Below, in pieces: positions 1 through 8,362 of a stretch of 64,000 nt of DNA (its first letter is position 1; each line of letters begins with the position of its first letter). The position numbers were made by a program, and so were the translations under genes. The DNA comes from Ovoidimarina sp038744785 (GTDB lineage Bacteria; Pseudomonadota; Alphaproteobacteria; Rhodobacterales; Rhodobacteraceae): positions 62,001 through 126,000 of the forward strand of contig JBCDLX010000003.1 of the NCBI GenBank assembly GCA_038744785.1, written 5' to 3'. A model generated the notes under the pieces. That model made no database searches and was not told the origin of the DNA. It was given only the letters and a program-made list of their open reading frames with translations.

Positions 1-1178
1 TTCTTCTGATCGTTGGCGGCGGCATCGCGGCCTTTAAGTCGCTTGAGCTGATCCGGCGCCTGCGCGAACGGGGCGCGTCAGTGACCCCGGTCCTGACAAA
101 GGCCGCGCAAGAGTTTGTGACGCCTCTGTCTGCCTCTGCGCTCGCTACCGAGAAGGTCTACTTGGACCTGTTCGATCTGACCGACGAGGCCGAGATGGGT
201 CACATCGAGTTATCGCGGGCAGCTGATTTGCTGGTCGTGGCTCCGGCGACCGCCGACCTGATGGCCAAAATGGCGAACGGTCACGCCGATGACCTGGCAT
301 CGACCCTTTTGATGGCCACGGACAAACGCGTACTGATCGCGCCCGCGATGAACGTCCGAATGTGGGAGCATCCTGCGACACGCCGGAATGTCGCGACTCT
401 GACCCAAGATGGGGTGCTTTTTGCAGGACCGGTGGATGGGGCTATGGCCTGTGGCGAGTTTGGACCCGGCCGAATGTCCGAGCCACAGGAGATCCTCGGC
501 GATATCGAAGACGCGCTGGCGGACGGTCCCCTTCGCGGTCGGCATATCGTCGTGACATCGGGTCCCACGCATGAGCCTATCGATCCGGTGCGCTACATCG
601 CAAACAGGTCGTCGGGCGCCCAGGGCACGGCCCTGGCGCGGGCGCTTGCGGCGCAAGGGGCCGATGTCACATTCGTGACAGGTCCAGCGGTAACAGCTCC
701 TCCGCCAGGCGTCCGCGTTGTGGCCGTTGAAACAGCACATGAAATGCAGTGCGCGGTCGATGCCGCACTTCCTGCCGATGTGGCTGTGTTTGCGGCGGCC
801 GTGGCGGATTGGCGGGTTGAAAGCGCATCGGACCGGAAGGTCAAAAAGGCCGGAAGCGGTCCGCCGGCCCTTTCGTTGGCCGAAAACCCCGATATCCTGG
901 CCTCCGTTGCGAAACGGGGCGACGGCCGGCCGCACCTTGTGATCGGTTTTGCCGCGGAGACCCATGACGTGGAGGCAAACGCGACAGCAAAGCGGGTCCG
1001 GAAGGGCTGTGATTGGATCGTCGCAAACGACGTGCGCCCAGAGACCGGGATCATGGGCGGGTCAGAAAACGCCATAACGCTGGTGACCGCAACAGGGGCA
1101 GAGGACTGGCCGCGGATGGACAAGGATCAAGTCGCCGCACGGCTTGCCGAACGGATCGCGGCAGCACTTGCAGAGTAG
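1..1178 (+). CDS. coaBC: Bifunctional phosphopantothenoylcysteine decarboxylase / phosphopantothenate-cysteine ligase (5' end missing)
   Basis: This enzyme makes 4'-phosphopantetheine for coenzyme A: the ligase half joins cysteine to phosphopantothenate using CTP, and the flavin half decarboxylates the product. The reading frame is open from base 3, so the first few dozen codons lie outside the window; a GTG at 81 is internal. The decarboxylase half shows the PAMN motif followed by MW, and the ACGEFGPGRM segment whose cysteine corresponds to the catalytic cysteine of E. coli CoaBC. The ligase half starts near HIVVTSGPTHEPIDPVR with the conserved RYIANRSSG, and has the KVKK lysine-rich segment before AENPDIL. 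dut follows 33 nt downstream on the same strand, an order I associate with Rhodobacterales. Confidence 0.95.
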   Translation, partial: LLIVGGGIAAFKSLELIRRLRERGASVTPVLTKAAQEFVTPLSASALATEKVYLDLFDLTDEAEMGHIELSRAADLLVVAPATADLMAKMANGHADDLASTLLMATDKRVLIAPAMNVRMWEHPATRRNVATLTQDGVLFAGPVDGAMACGEFGPGRMSEPQEILGDIEDALADGPLRGRHIVVTSGPTHEPIDPVRYIANRSSGAQGTALARALAAQGADVTFVTGPAVTAPPPGVRVVAVETAHEMQCAVDAALPADVAVFAAAVADWRVESASDRKVKKAGSGPPALSLAENPDILASVAKRGDGRPHLVIGFAAETHDVEANATAKRVRKGCDWIVANDVRPETGIMGGSENAITLVTATGAEDWPRMDKDQVAARLAERIAAALAE

Positions 1179-1211
1179 GCCGCCGATATCGCTTGACGGA
1201 CGCATAGAAAG

Positions 1212-1694
1212 ATGGGGCCAGCCGCAGTGTCACCTGTGATTTCCATCGCGCGGGACAGCGATGCCGACCCCGCCATCCCCCTTCCCGACTATGCATCGGC
1301 GGGCGCCGCCGGCGCTGATCTGCGCGCCAATCTGCCACCGGCGATGCGGGCGTGCGGGCTGGACCTGTTGCCGGGTGCACGTGCGTTGATCCCAACCGGG
1401 TTGCGGCTAGCGATACCCGAGGGTTTCGAGATGCAGATCCGTGCCCGTTCGGGCCTTGCACTGAAACATGGCGTGTCGCTTGCGAATGCCGTCGGGACGA
1501 TTGACAGCGACTATCGCGGTCCGCTTGGCGTTATCCTGATCAATCTGGGCGCCGAACCCTATACCGTCGCGCATGGCGACCGCATCGCCCAGGCGGTTGT
1601 CGCGCCCGTGGTGCGGGCCGCCTTCGCGCAGGTGCCAACTCTCGACGAGACCGCCCGAGGGGCCGGCGGTTTCGGCTCGACAGGTCGACGCTGA
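1212..1694 (+). CDS. dut: dUTP diphosphatase (dUTPase)
   Basis: Hydrolyses dUTP to dUMP and pyrophosphate, keeping uracil out of DNA and feeding thymidylate synthesis. All five trimeric-dUTPase motifs are visible in order: AGADLRA (motif 1), RARSGLALKHGV (motif 2), NAVGTIDSDYRG (motif 3, with the catalytic Asp), GDRIAQAVV (motif 4) and the C-terminal glycine-rich RGAGGFGSTG (motif 5). The 160-residue length is normal for a bacterial enzyme. The ATG at 1212 has only a weak purine-rich stretch upstream; a GTG at 1227 is an alternative start. The stop codon overlaps the next gene's ATG by one base, so translation is probably coupled. Confidence 0.95.
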   Translation: MGPAAVSPVISIARDSDADPAIPLPDYASAGAAGADLRANLPPAMRACGLDLLPGARALIPTGLRLAIPEGFEMQIRARSGLALKHGVSLANAVGTIDSDYRGPLGVILINLGAEPYTVAHGDRIAQAVVAPVVRAAFAQVPTLDETARGAGGFGSTGRR

Positions 1695-2728
1695 TGATCC
1701 TGTTTCTGTGTCTTGCTGCCGGGCTTTGGGCGCTTGGCCATCTGACCGGTGCGCCGCGGTCGGCGCGCTGGATTATGATCGGGCTTCTTTATGTGGCGGT
1801 TCTGGCGGTCACGGTGGTGTTCCCGCCTAGCCACCCGCTGGCGGCGGTGATTGGCGGTACGACGGGCGAATGGCTGGTTATTGGCGCGCTGATTGGGGCG
1901 GTCTGGGGATACTTTGCCGGGCTGAAACGCCTGCGGCAGCAAGTCAGACCCGAAAACCGCGCGCCTGACGCAGCACCTGCGGACAGTGAAGCGGCGCTCG
2001 AACGGGTCGCGCGCCATATCGTGCTACGCGAAATCGGTGGGCCGGGGCAGAAACGGCTTCGTGATGCGCGGGTTCTGGTCATCGGCGCAGGAGGTCTTGG
2101 CAGCCCTGCACTGCAATACCTTGCGGCCGCAGGCGTCGGCACAATCGGCGTCATCGATGACGACGTAGTGTCGAATTCGAACCTTCAGCGCCAGGTCATT
2201 CACACGGATGCACGGATCGGAATGCCAAAGGTCTTTTCCGCCCAGGCGGCGATGACGGCACAAAACCCCTGGATCACGGTGCGCCCTTACAAGCGACGCC
2301 TGATCGCGGATATCGCGGATGAGTTGTTCGCAGACTACGACCTGATCCTCGATGGGGTCGACGACGACGCGTCCCGCTATGTCACGAACGCTGCCGCCGT
2401 TCGGACCGGGCGCACGCTGATATCCGCGGCTCTATCGCAATGGGAGGGCCAGATTTCGGTGTTCGCGCCGCATAAGGGCACACCCTGCTATGCCTGTGTC
2501 TTCCCCAAACCGAACGCACCCGGGTTGGCGCCGTCCTGCGCCGAGGGCGGGGTCCTTGGGCCCTTACCAGGTGTGGTCGGCGCGATTATGGCAGTAGAAG
2601 CGATCAAAGAGTTAACCGGTGCGGGCGAAACCCTGCGTGGTCGGATGCTGGTTTACGACGCGCTCTACGGCGAAACGCGAACAATCGCTCTGAAACGCCA
2701 GCCAGATTGCCCAGTCTGCGGCGACTGA
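1694..2728 (+). CDS. moeB: MoeB/ThiF-family adenylyltransferase with N-terminal membrane anchor
   Basis: An E1-like enzyme that adenylates the C-terminal glycine of a ubiquitin-fold sulfur carrier, most likely MoaD (molybdopterin) and perhaps ThiS. The ATP-binding GAGGLGS lies at residues 131-137, followed by a DDDVV segment and the NLQRQVIH motif. Zinc ligands are C265-x2-C268 and C339-x2-C342, and a candidate reactive cysteine is C282 (PSCAEGG). Unlike E. coli MoeB (about 250 residues), this protein has about 95 extra N-terminal residues with two predicted membrane segments (about 1-20 with 26-44, and 55-76). It overlaps dut by one base. The molybdenum-dependent xanthine dehydrogenase operon elsewhere in the window would need molybdopterin, which fits but does not prove a MoeB role. 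Confidence 0.85.
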   Translation: MILFLCLAAGLWALGHLTGAPRSARWIMIGLLYVAVLAVTVVFPPSHPLAAVIGGTTGEWLVIGALIGAVWGYFAGLKRLRQQVRPENRAPDAAPADSEAALERVARHIVLREIGGPGQKRLRDARVLVIGAGGLGSPALQYLAAAGVGTIGVIDDDVVSNSNLQRQVIHTDARIGMPKVFSAQAAMTAQNPWITVRPYKRRLIADIADELFADYDLILDGVDDDASRYVTNAAAVRTGRTLISAALSQWEGQISVFAPHKGTPCYACVFPKPNAPGLAPSCAEGGVLGPLPGVVGAIMAVEAIKELTGAGETLRGRMLVYDALYGETRTIALKRQPDCPVCGD

Positions 2729-2791
2729 TCTTGCGCCCGACCGTTCTGCACGCATACTCGGACCAAATCACGCCATATGGGGAGACTGCCA

Positions 2792-3580
2792 ATGATCCGC
2801 CTGACCGCTGCACTCGCTGCTGCGACACTCGCCACTGCCGCCTTTGCAGATGGCCACCTGCCAGACCTTGAAGGGCGCGAAATCGTTGTTGTAACGGAAA
2901 ACGCCTATCCGCCTCTCCAGTTCGTCGATCCCGCCTCGGGCGATGCTGTGGGCTGGGAATATGACGCGATGGCCGAGATTGCCGAGCGTCTGAACATCAC
3001 GGTTGTCTATGAGAACATTAGCTGGGATGCCATGATCGCTGCTGTCGGCGAAGGTCAGTTTGACCTCGGAATGACCGGCATAACCATTCGCGAAGATCGG
3101 GCCGAGATCGTGGATTTTTCGGACGCCTACATGCGCTCGGAAATGGTCATGATGGTGCGCGGCGACGAGGAGCGGTTCACAAACGCGTCAGAGTTCGCGG
3201 CAAATGACGATCTTTTGATGGCCGCGCAACCCGGCACGACCCCGTTCTATGTCGGCGTCTACGATGTCTTGGACGGGGACGAGGCCAACCCGCGCATCCA
3301 GCTTTTTGAGACCTTCGGCGCGGGCGTCCAGGCGCTTCGGACGGGTGATGTCGATCTGGTTCTGACCGACGGAACCGCCGGCGAAGGCTATGTCTCGGCC
3401 TCGGATGGCGGGCTAAAGATCATCGGTGAGAAACTGGGAACCGAAGACTTTGGGTTCATTTATCCCAAAGGTTCGGATCTGGTCGCGCCGATCAACGCAG
3501 CAATCGCCGATCTCAAGGCTGATGGCACGCTCGACGCCCTGAACAAGAAATGGTTCCTGGACTTCAAGATTGGCGGCTGA
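2792..3580 (+). CDS. Amino-acid ABC transporter substrate-binding protein (SBP family 3)
   Basis: A periplasmic solute-binding protein of the polar amino-acid type. An ATG at 2777 is possible, but the ATG at 2792 is preferred: a GGGGAG Shine-Dalgarno sits 7 nt upstream of it, and it begins directly with a signal peptide (MIRLTAALAAATLATAAFA, cleavage near residue 20). The mature part shows the family-3 features TENAYPPLQF, GWEYDAMAEIAERL, FDLGMTGITIREDRAEIVDFS and a C-terminal LNKKWFLDF. The ligand cannot be deduced. A permease follows after a GC-rich hairpin, but no matching ATP-binding subunit is next to it. Confidence 0.88.
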   Translation: MIRLTAALAAATLATAAFADGHLPDLEGREIVVVTENAYPPLQFVDPASGDAVGWEYDAMAEIAERLNITVVYENISWDAMIAAVGEGQFDLGMTGITIREDRAEIVDFSDAYMRSEMVMMVRGDEERFTNASEFAANDDLLMAAQPGTTPFYVGVYDVLDGDEANPRIQLFETFGAGVQALRTGDVDLVLTDGTAGEGYVSASDGGLKIIGEKLGTEDFGFIYPKGSDLVAPINAAIADLKADGTLDALNKKWFLDFKIGG

Positions 3581-3668
3581 TCGGTTCGGGTCCGTCGGCG
3601 CGTTAAGGTTCCTGCGGCGCGACTTTCGGGCCTCGTTCATCCTGGCCCAAATACTCGCGGGGGGATGC

Positions 3669-3694
3669 GGGGGGCGGCAGCCCCCCGGTTTGTT
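3669..3694. terminator. GC-rich hairpin between binding-protein and permease genes
   Basis: GGGGGGC at 3669-3675 pairs perfectly with GCCCCCC at 3680-3686 around a four-base loop, followed by GGTTTGTT. The stem is very stable but the T-rich tail is weak. It lies 88 nt after the binding-protein stop and could end or attenuate that transcript before the permease gene. It sits inside a longer block (about 3640-3712) rich in G-runs that resembles intergenic elements I have seen repeated in roseobacter genomes. Confidence 0.5.
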
Positions 3695-3718
3695 GGCGCG
3701 GGGGGCGTCTAACCGCAG

Positions 3719-4513
3719 ATGATCCCAGCCCCTCCACAGGACAAGGATTTTCCCTGGTGGCTGGTTGTCGCGGGGGTGCTCGCGGCGCTGATGCTTTACC
3801 GGGTCGTGGCCGACGATCTTTATCGTCAGGTCCTGGCGACCCTATCGCGCGGCGTCTATATCACGATCTTCGTAACGCTTTTTGGTTTTGCGGCCGCGTC
3901 GGCGCTTGGGCTTCTTCTGGCGGTGATGTCGCTGTCGCGAAGCCTCGCCTTGCGCCAGCTTGCCCGTTTCTACATCGAAATCGTGCGCGGTGTGCCGATC
4001 ATCGTGCTGCTGCTCTACGTGGCCTTCGTGTTCGCCCCGGCTCTGGTTGCGGCCTGGAACTGGGCGGCAGGAGCGATCGGGCTGGAGCCGGTTCGAACCC
4101 GCGATTTCACCCTTCTTTGGAGGGCGATTTTAGCGCTTACGATCGGCTATTCGGCCTTCATCGCCGAAGTGTTTCGTGCGGGCCTGCAATCCATCGAGCG
4201 GGGTCAGATCGAAGCGGCCGAGGCGCTGGGCTTGAACCGGTGGCAACGGTTCAGGCTGATCGTCTTTCCGCAGGCCTTTCGCACCATCCTGCCGCCGCTC
4301 GGAAACGATTTCATTGCGATGGTCAAGGATTCCTCGCTTGTCTCGGTCCTGGGGGTTCTTGACGTGACCCAGCTTGGCAAGGTGACGGCTGCCGGGAACT
4401 TTCGGTACTTCGAGACCTACAACGTCGTTGCGCTGATTTATCTTCTGATGACGGTAACGCTTTCTCTCGCGCTCCGCCGGTTGGAACGCCACCTCAGACA
4501 GAAGCCGGGGTGA
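3719..4513 (+). CDS. Amino-acid ABC transporter permease (HisM/GlnP family)
   Basis: Inner-membrane permease of a polar amino-acid importer. Hydrophobic segments lie near residues 12-30, 40-66, 82-110, 137-160 and 235-255. The cytoplasmic EAA loop that contacts the ATPase is intact: EAAEALGLNRWQRFRLIVFPQ followed by AFRTILPPLGN. An in-frame TAA at 3710 limits the start to this ATG or a later one, and no clear Shine-Dalgarno precedes it. It probably works with the binding protein at 2792-3580; the ATP-binding subunit must be encoded elsewhere or shared. The next gene is unrelated. Confidence 0.88.
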   Translation: MIPAPPQDKDFPWWLVVAGVLAALMLYRVVADDLYRQVLATLSRGVYITIFVTLFGFAAASALGLLLAVMSLSRSLALRQLARFYIEIVRGVPIIVLLLYVAFVFAPALVAAWNWAAGAIGLEPVRTRDFTLLWRAILALTIGYSAFIAEVFRAGLQSIERGQIEAAEALGLNRWQRFRLIVFPQAFRTILPPLGNDFIAMVKDSSLVSVLGVLDVTQLGKVTAAGNFRYFETYNVVALIYLLMTVTLSLALRRLERHLRQKPG

Positions 4514-4564
4514 ATTCTGGCCGTATCACGCTACCATCCCCGTATCGACTACGGAGGAACTCAC

Positions 4565-4996
4565 ATGAAACACATCGTATTTGCAGCCTGTGTTCTGGCC
4601 TCGCCCGTCTGGGCACAGGGTACACCGTCGCCCGATGGGGCAGAGGTCTACTTCATCGGGCTGGAGGACGGGGCGAATGTGACGTCGCCGCTGACCGTTC
4701 GTTTTGGACTGTCTGGCATGGGGGTCGCCCCGGCGGGAACCGAGAACGAGATGACGGGACATCATCACCTGCTGATCGATCGGCCACCATTCGGGGAAGG
4801 TGAATTCGGTGCCGAGGAGTTTGAACTGGCCGTCCCGAACGATGACAATCACCGCCACTTCGGAGGCGGGCAGACTGAGGTCACAATAGAATTGGCGCCG
4901 GGCAGTCACACGCTTCAACTGGTGCTGGGCGATGCCGGTCATGTGCCGCACGATCCGGCGGTCGTTTCAGACCACATCACGATCACGGTCAACTAG
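4565..4996 (+). CDS. DUF4399-family secreted protein
   Basis: A small exported protein of unknown function. The signal peptide is residues 1-18 (MKHIVFAACVLASPVWAQ), with GGAGG 7 nt before the ATG. The rest matches my memory of DUF4399: GVAPAGTENE, TGHHHLLIDRPP, NHRHFGGGQTE, GSHTLQLVLGD and HDPAVVSDHITITV. The conserved histidine clusters (HHH near residue 60, HRHF near 98) suggest metal binding, but no ligand is established. It is a single gene between the permease and the peptidase. Confidence 0.8.
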   Translation: MKHIVFAACVLASPVWAQGTPSPDGAEVYFIGLEDGANVTSPLTVRFGLSGMGVAPAGTENEMTGHHHLLIDRPPFGEGEFGAEEFELAVPNDDNHRHFGGGQTEVTIELAPGSHTLQLVLGDAGHVPHDPAVVSDHITITVN

Positions 4997-5052
4997 TCTA
5001 GCGCCGGGTGCGCCGGGGCTCTATGTCCTTTTCAATCGATAAGGAGCCCCAC

Positions 5053-7074
5053 ATGATCAACCCGCTGCTAACGCCTTGGACGGCGCCATTTGGCATGGCG
5101 CCGTTTGATAAGATCGCCGACGATGATTTTGCACCTGCTGTCGATGCGGCGTTGGACACCGCCCGATCGAATATCGCCGCGATTGCCGAAAACCCTGACC
5201 CACCGAGTTTCGCAAATACGGTTGAGCCGCTGGAGCAGGCCGATGAGGCCCTTGGCCGCGTCTTGAGCGTATTCTTTACCCTGGCGGGGACTGACACGAA
5301 CAATGCGCGCGATGCGCTTATGCGGTCGTTCTCCCCTAAGCTTGCCGCTTACGGGTCCGAGGTCGCGACGAACCGTCCTTTGTTCGAAAGGATAAGCGCG
5401 CTTTGGGCCGAACGCGAAAACCTCGACCTCTCGGACGAACAAAAACGTGTGCTGTACCTGACCCACCGCGGCTTTGTTCGCGCGGGGGCAGCACTTGAAG
5501 GCGCGGAAAGCGAGCGGCTGAAAGAGATCAAGGAACGGCTGGCCGTCCTTGGAACTGAGTTCACGCAGAACCTCCTCAAGGACGAGGCAGGCTGGCATCT
5601 TGAACTGTCAGAGGAGGATCTGGGCGGTCTTCCCGATTTCGTTGTCGCTGGCGCGCGAGCGGCGGGAAACGAGAAGGGCGTGAATGGCCCGGTGATAACC
5701 CTGTCCCGCTCGCTTGTGGTGCCGTTCCTGCAATTCTCACCCCGCCGTGATTTGCGTGAAGCTGCCTACGAGGCATGGACCGCACGCGGCGCGAATGGCG
5801 GCGAGACGGATAACCGGGCCATCGCGGCAGAGATCTTGTCGCTGCGCGAAGAACGCGCGGCCCTTCTGGGCTACGACAGCTTTGCCGATTTCAAACTGGA
5901 AACCGAAATGGCGGGCACCCCAAGCGCCGTGCGCGATCTACTGTTGAAGGTCTGGGAACCGGCGCGCGTGCAAGCCGAACGCGACGCCTCGGTGCTTGAA
6001 CAGATGATGCATGCCGACGGTGTCAATGGTCAGCTCGAGCCCTGGGACTGGCGCTATTATTCGGAGAAGCGCCGCAAATCCGAACACGACCTCGACGAGG
6101 CCGAACTGAAACCCTATCTGCAACTTGACCGAATGATCGAGGCCGCCTTCGCCTGCGCGGGCAGACTGTTTGATCTGGAATTCGCGCCGGTCGAATTACC
6201 CCTGCACCACGCGGATGCACGCGCCTGGAACGTGACGCGCGGGGGCCGCCACATGGCGGTGTTCGTGGGCGATTACTTCAACCGGGCCTCCAAGCGATCC
6301 GGGGCATGGTGTTCGGCGATGCGGTCGCAAAAAAGGCTGGGCGGGGACACGCGCCCGATTGTCCTGAATGTCTGCAACTTTGCCAAGCCGCCCGACGGCG
6401 AACCTGCGCTTCTAAGCTATGACGACGCGCGCACCTTATTCCACGAGTTCGGCCATGCGCTGCACCAGATGCTGTCAGATGTTACTTACGAGTCGATCTC
6501 GGGGACGTCTGTTGCGCGCGATTTTGTAGAGCTCCCGTCGCAGCTTTACGAGCATTGGCTCGAAGTGCCCGATGTGCTGGCCGAATTTGCTGTTCATGCC
6601 GAGACGGGCGCGTCGATGCCCAAGGAACTTCTGGACCGGCTGCTCGCTGCGTCCACCTATGATATGGGCTTCCAGACAGTCGAATACGTCGCCTCGGCTT
6701 TGGTTGACCTTGATTTTCACGTCGGTGCGGCACCGGCAGACCCGATGACCCGGCAGGCGGAGGTTTTGAACAGTATCGCGATGCCGCATGCGATCCGGAT
6801 GCGCCACGCGACCCCGCACTTTGCCCATGTCTTTGCTGGTGACGGATACTCATCGGGGTACTACAGCTACATGTGGTCTGAAGTGATGGATGCCGATGCG
6901 TTCGCCGCATTTGAAGAAGTGGGCGATGCGTTCGACGCGCGGCTTGCGCAAAGCCTTGAGGCGAACATCCTATCGAAGGGTGGGATCGCCGAAGCAGAAG
7001 AGCTTTACATGGCCTTTCGGGGGCGCATGCCCGGGCCTGAGGCGATGTTGAAGGGCAGAGGGCTCGCAGCATGA
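5053..7074 (+). CDS. M3-family oligopeptidase (peptidyl-dipeptidase Dcp / oligopeptidase A type)
   Basis: A cytoplasmic zinc metallopeptidase degrading short peptides. The start at 5053 is chosen over upstream ATGs because AAGGAG lies 6 nt before it and MINPLLTPW is the usual N-terminus in this family. The zinc site is H464-E465-F-G-H468 (HEFGHALHQML), with the third ligand E493 in DFVELPSQ. The 673-residue length is typical. No signal peptide is present. Whether it acts as a dipeptidyl carboxypeptidase or an oligopeptidase cannot be told from sequence alone. Its stop overlaps the next gene by 4 nt (ATGA), so the two are probably co-translated. Confidence 0.92.
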   Translation: MINPLLTPWTAPFGMAPFDKIADDDFAPAVDAALDTARSNIAAIAENPDPPSFANTVEPLEQADEALGRVLSVFFTLAGTDTNNARDALMRSFSPKLAAYGSEVATNRPLFERISALWAERENLDLSDEQKRVLYLTHRGFVRAGAALEGAESERLKEIKERLAVLGTEFTQNLLKDEAGWHLELSEEDLGGLPDFVVAGARAAGNEKGVNGPVITLSRSLVVPFLQFSPRRDLREAAYEAWTARGANGGETDNRAIAAEILSLREERAALLGYDSFADFKLETEMAGTPSAVRDLLLKVWEPARVQAERDASVLEQMMHADGVNGQLEPWDWRYYSEKRRKSEHDLDEAELKPYLQLDRMIEAAFACAGRLFDLEFAPVELPLHHADARAWNVTRGGRHMAVFVGDYFNRASKRSGAWCSAMRSQKRLGGDTRPIVLNVCNFAKPPDGEPALLSYDDARTLFHEFGHALHQMLSDVTYESISGTSVARDFVELPSQLYEHWLEVPDVLAEFAVHAETGASMPKELLDRLLAASTYDMGFQTVEYVASALVDLDFHVGAAPADPMTRQAEVLNSIAMPHAIRMRHATPHFAHVFAGDGYSSGYYSYMWSEVMDADAFAAFEEVGDAFDARLAQSLEANILSKGGIAEAEELYMAFRGRMPGPEAMLKGRGLAA

Positions 7075-7910
7075 GCCTTGATGCCAAGGAAACGGATGCC
7101 CTGATCCAGGCAGTTCGAGACACCGCGAAAGCAGAGATCGTGCCACGATTTCGTGGCCTTGCTGGCACGGACGTTGACGCCAAAGGCGCGCCGGATGATC
7201 TGGTTACCGTTGCCGATAGGGCGTCAGAGATTGCCATCACCGCGGCTGTGGCAGGTATCCTGCCATCGGCACGAATTGTCGGCGAAGAAGCGGTTGCGGA
7301 GGATATCAGCCTGTTGGATGGCGTTGGTAAACCGGGCCAGACGGTTGTAATCGACCCGATCGACGGGACCTGGAACTATGCCAATGGGCTTGCGACCTAT
7401 GGGGTGATCCTTTCGGTCGTCGAGGACGGCGAGACGGTATTTGGTTTGCTCTACGATCCCTCAGGCGACGATTGGATCGTCGCCTATCGCGGGGGCGGGG
7501 CTTGGTTTGTCCGCCCAGACCGCGACGCGATCCCACTGTCCGTCTCGCGTCCGGGTACCGACCTAGGTACGAGCTTCGGTTTTGTCGGACTCTATCTCTA
7601 CAACAAACCCGGGCAGGCGAAGATCGCCGAGACGCTGCCGCGGTTTCGCCGCACGGTTTCGTTGCGCTGTTCGTGCCATGAATATCGGCTTTTGGCGCAG
7701 GGCAGGTCGGATTTCATGCTGAACGGAATGCTGAATGTCTGGGACCATGCAGCCGGTGTGTTGGCTTTGGAAGAGGCCGGTGGGGTCGCCCGGCTATTGG
7801 ACGGACGCCCCTATGCGCCAGCGATGCGGGAGGGGCTCCTTCTGAATGCAGCGAGCGAACCCCTATGGGACCGGCTCGCCGAAACGTGGGCCGGGCTGAC
7901 TCAGTTGTAG
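7071..7910 (+). CDS. Inositol monophosphatase-family phosphatase
   Basis: A Mg2+-dependent, Li+-sensitive-type sugar-phosphate phosphatase. The metal site is visible as E73 (VGEEAV), D95-P-I-D-G-T100 (VIDPIDGTWNY) and W224-D225-HAAG near the C-terminus. The substrate could be inositol phosphate, histidinol phosphate, fructose 1,6-bisphosphate or PAP; sequence does not decide. The his genes in the window are 27 kb away, so context gives no help. The start overlaps the peptidase stop (ATGA). The 3' end overlaps the convergent VOC gene by 10 nt. Confidence 0.88.
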   Translation: MSLDAKETDALIQAVRDTAKAEIVPRFRGLAGTDVDAKGAPDDLVTVADRASEIAITAAVAGILPSARIVGEEAVAEDISLLDGVGKPGQTVVIDPIDGTWNYANGLATYGVILSVVEDGETVFGLLYDPSGDDWIVAYRGGGAWFVRPDRDAIPLSVSRPGTDLGTSFGFVGLYLYNKPGQAKIAETLPRFRRTVSLRCSCHEYRLLAQGRSDFMLNGMLNVWDHAAGVLALEEAGGVARLLDGRPYAPAMREGLLLNAASEPLWDRLAETWAGLTQL

Positions 7911-8281
7911 GACACAACTTCGATTTCAATGCCGTCGTGATCGTCGAAGTAAAATCGGCGCCCCGGTTCGTAGTTGCCGTGTGCGTGCGGCGTAAATCCT
8001 TCGGCTTTCACCCGATCCTCTGTTGCATCCAGATCATCGACTACAACCGCCCAATGGTTTAAACCTCCGGTGGTCGTGTAGTTGTTCTCTTCAGAAGTTT
8101 TGGGCTTGCCGACGGCGTAAAGCGCGACATAGGTATCCTCCTCGCCGACATGGCAGGTGTATCCGCTGTCTTTGGCGTCGCCTTCCCAGCGGATGGTCCA
8201 GCCAAACACCCTACCGAGCCAGGCTGCAGTCGCGTGCGGATCGCTGACGGTGACGTTGACATGTTCTAAACGGGCGGTCAT
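7901..8281 (-). CDS. VOC/glyoxalase-superfamily protein, probable SoxR target
   Basis: A single-domain vicinal-oxygen-chelate protein of 126 residues made of two beta-alpha-beta-beta-beta repeats. Candidate metal ligands are H8 (LEHVNVTVSD), the histidine of LNHWAVVVDDLD and the glutamate in IEIEVVSYN. Family members include glyoxalase I, fosfomycin/bleomycin resistance proteins and dioxygenases; the exact activity is unknown. AAGGAG lies 7 nt before the ATG. It is transcribed away from soxR, and its promoter has a SoxR-type layout: TTGACC as -35, 19 bp occupied by the SoxR palindrome, then GAGACT as a weak -10. A role in defence against redox-cycling or electrophilic compounds is inferred from that arrangement. 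Confidence 0.88.
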   Translation of the reverse strand: MTARLEHVNVTVSDPHATAAWLGRVFGWTIRWEGDAKDSGYTCHVGEEDTYVALYAVGKPKTSEENNYTTTGGLNHWAVVVDDLDATEDRVKAEGFTPHAHGNYEPGRRFYFDDHDGIEIEVVSYN

Positions 8282-8321
8282 TTTCGCGCTCCTTCTTGAG
8301 TTGACAGAACACAGTCTCGGA

Positions 8322-8339
8322 CCTCTAGTTAACTCGAGG
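8322..8339. promoter_or_regulatory. SoxR box between soxR and the VOC gene
   Basis: CCTCTAGTTAACTCGAGG differs at only two positions from CCTCAAGTTAACTTGAGG, the SoxR operator of the E. coli soxS promoter. Read on the minus strand it falls in the 19-bp gap between TTGACC (-35, 8338-8343) and GAGACT (-10), the over-long spacer typical of MerR-family activation. This supports direct control of the VOC gene, with soxR possibly autoregulated from the same site. Confidence 0.88.
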
Positions 8340-8362
8340 TCAAGGAATAAGAGTCTCGTGAA

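Noticed and set aside
210..965. Antisense open frame across coaBC
   Set aside because: The opposite strand encodes clear CoaBC motifs; the antisense product has no family resemblance or ribosome site.
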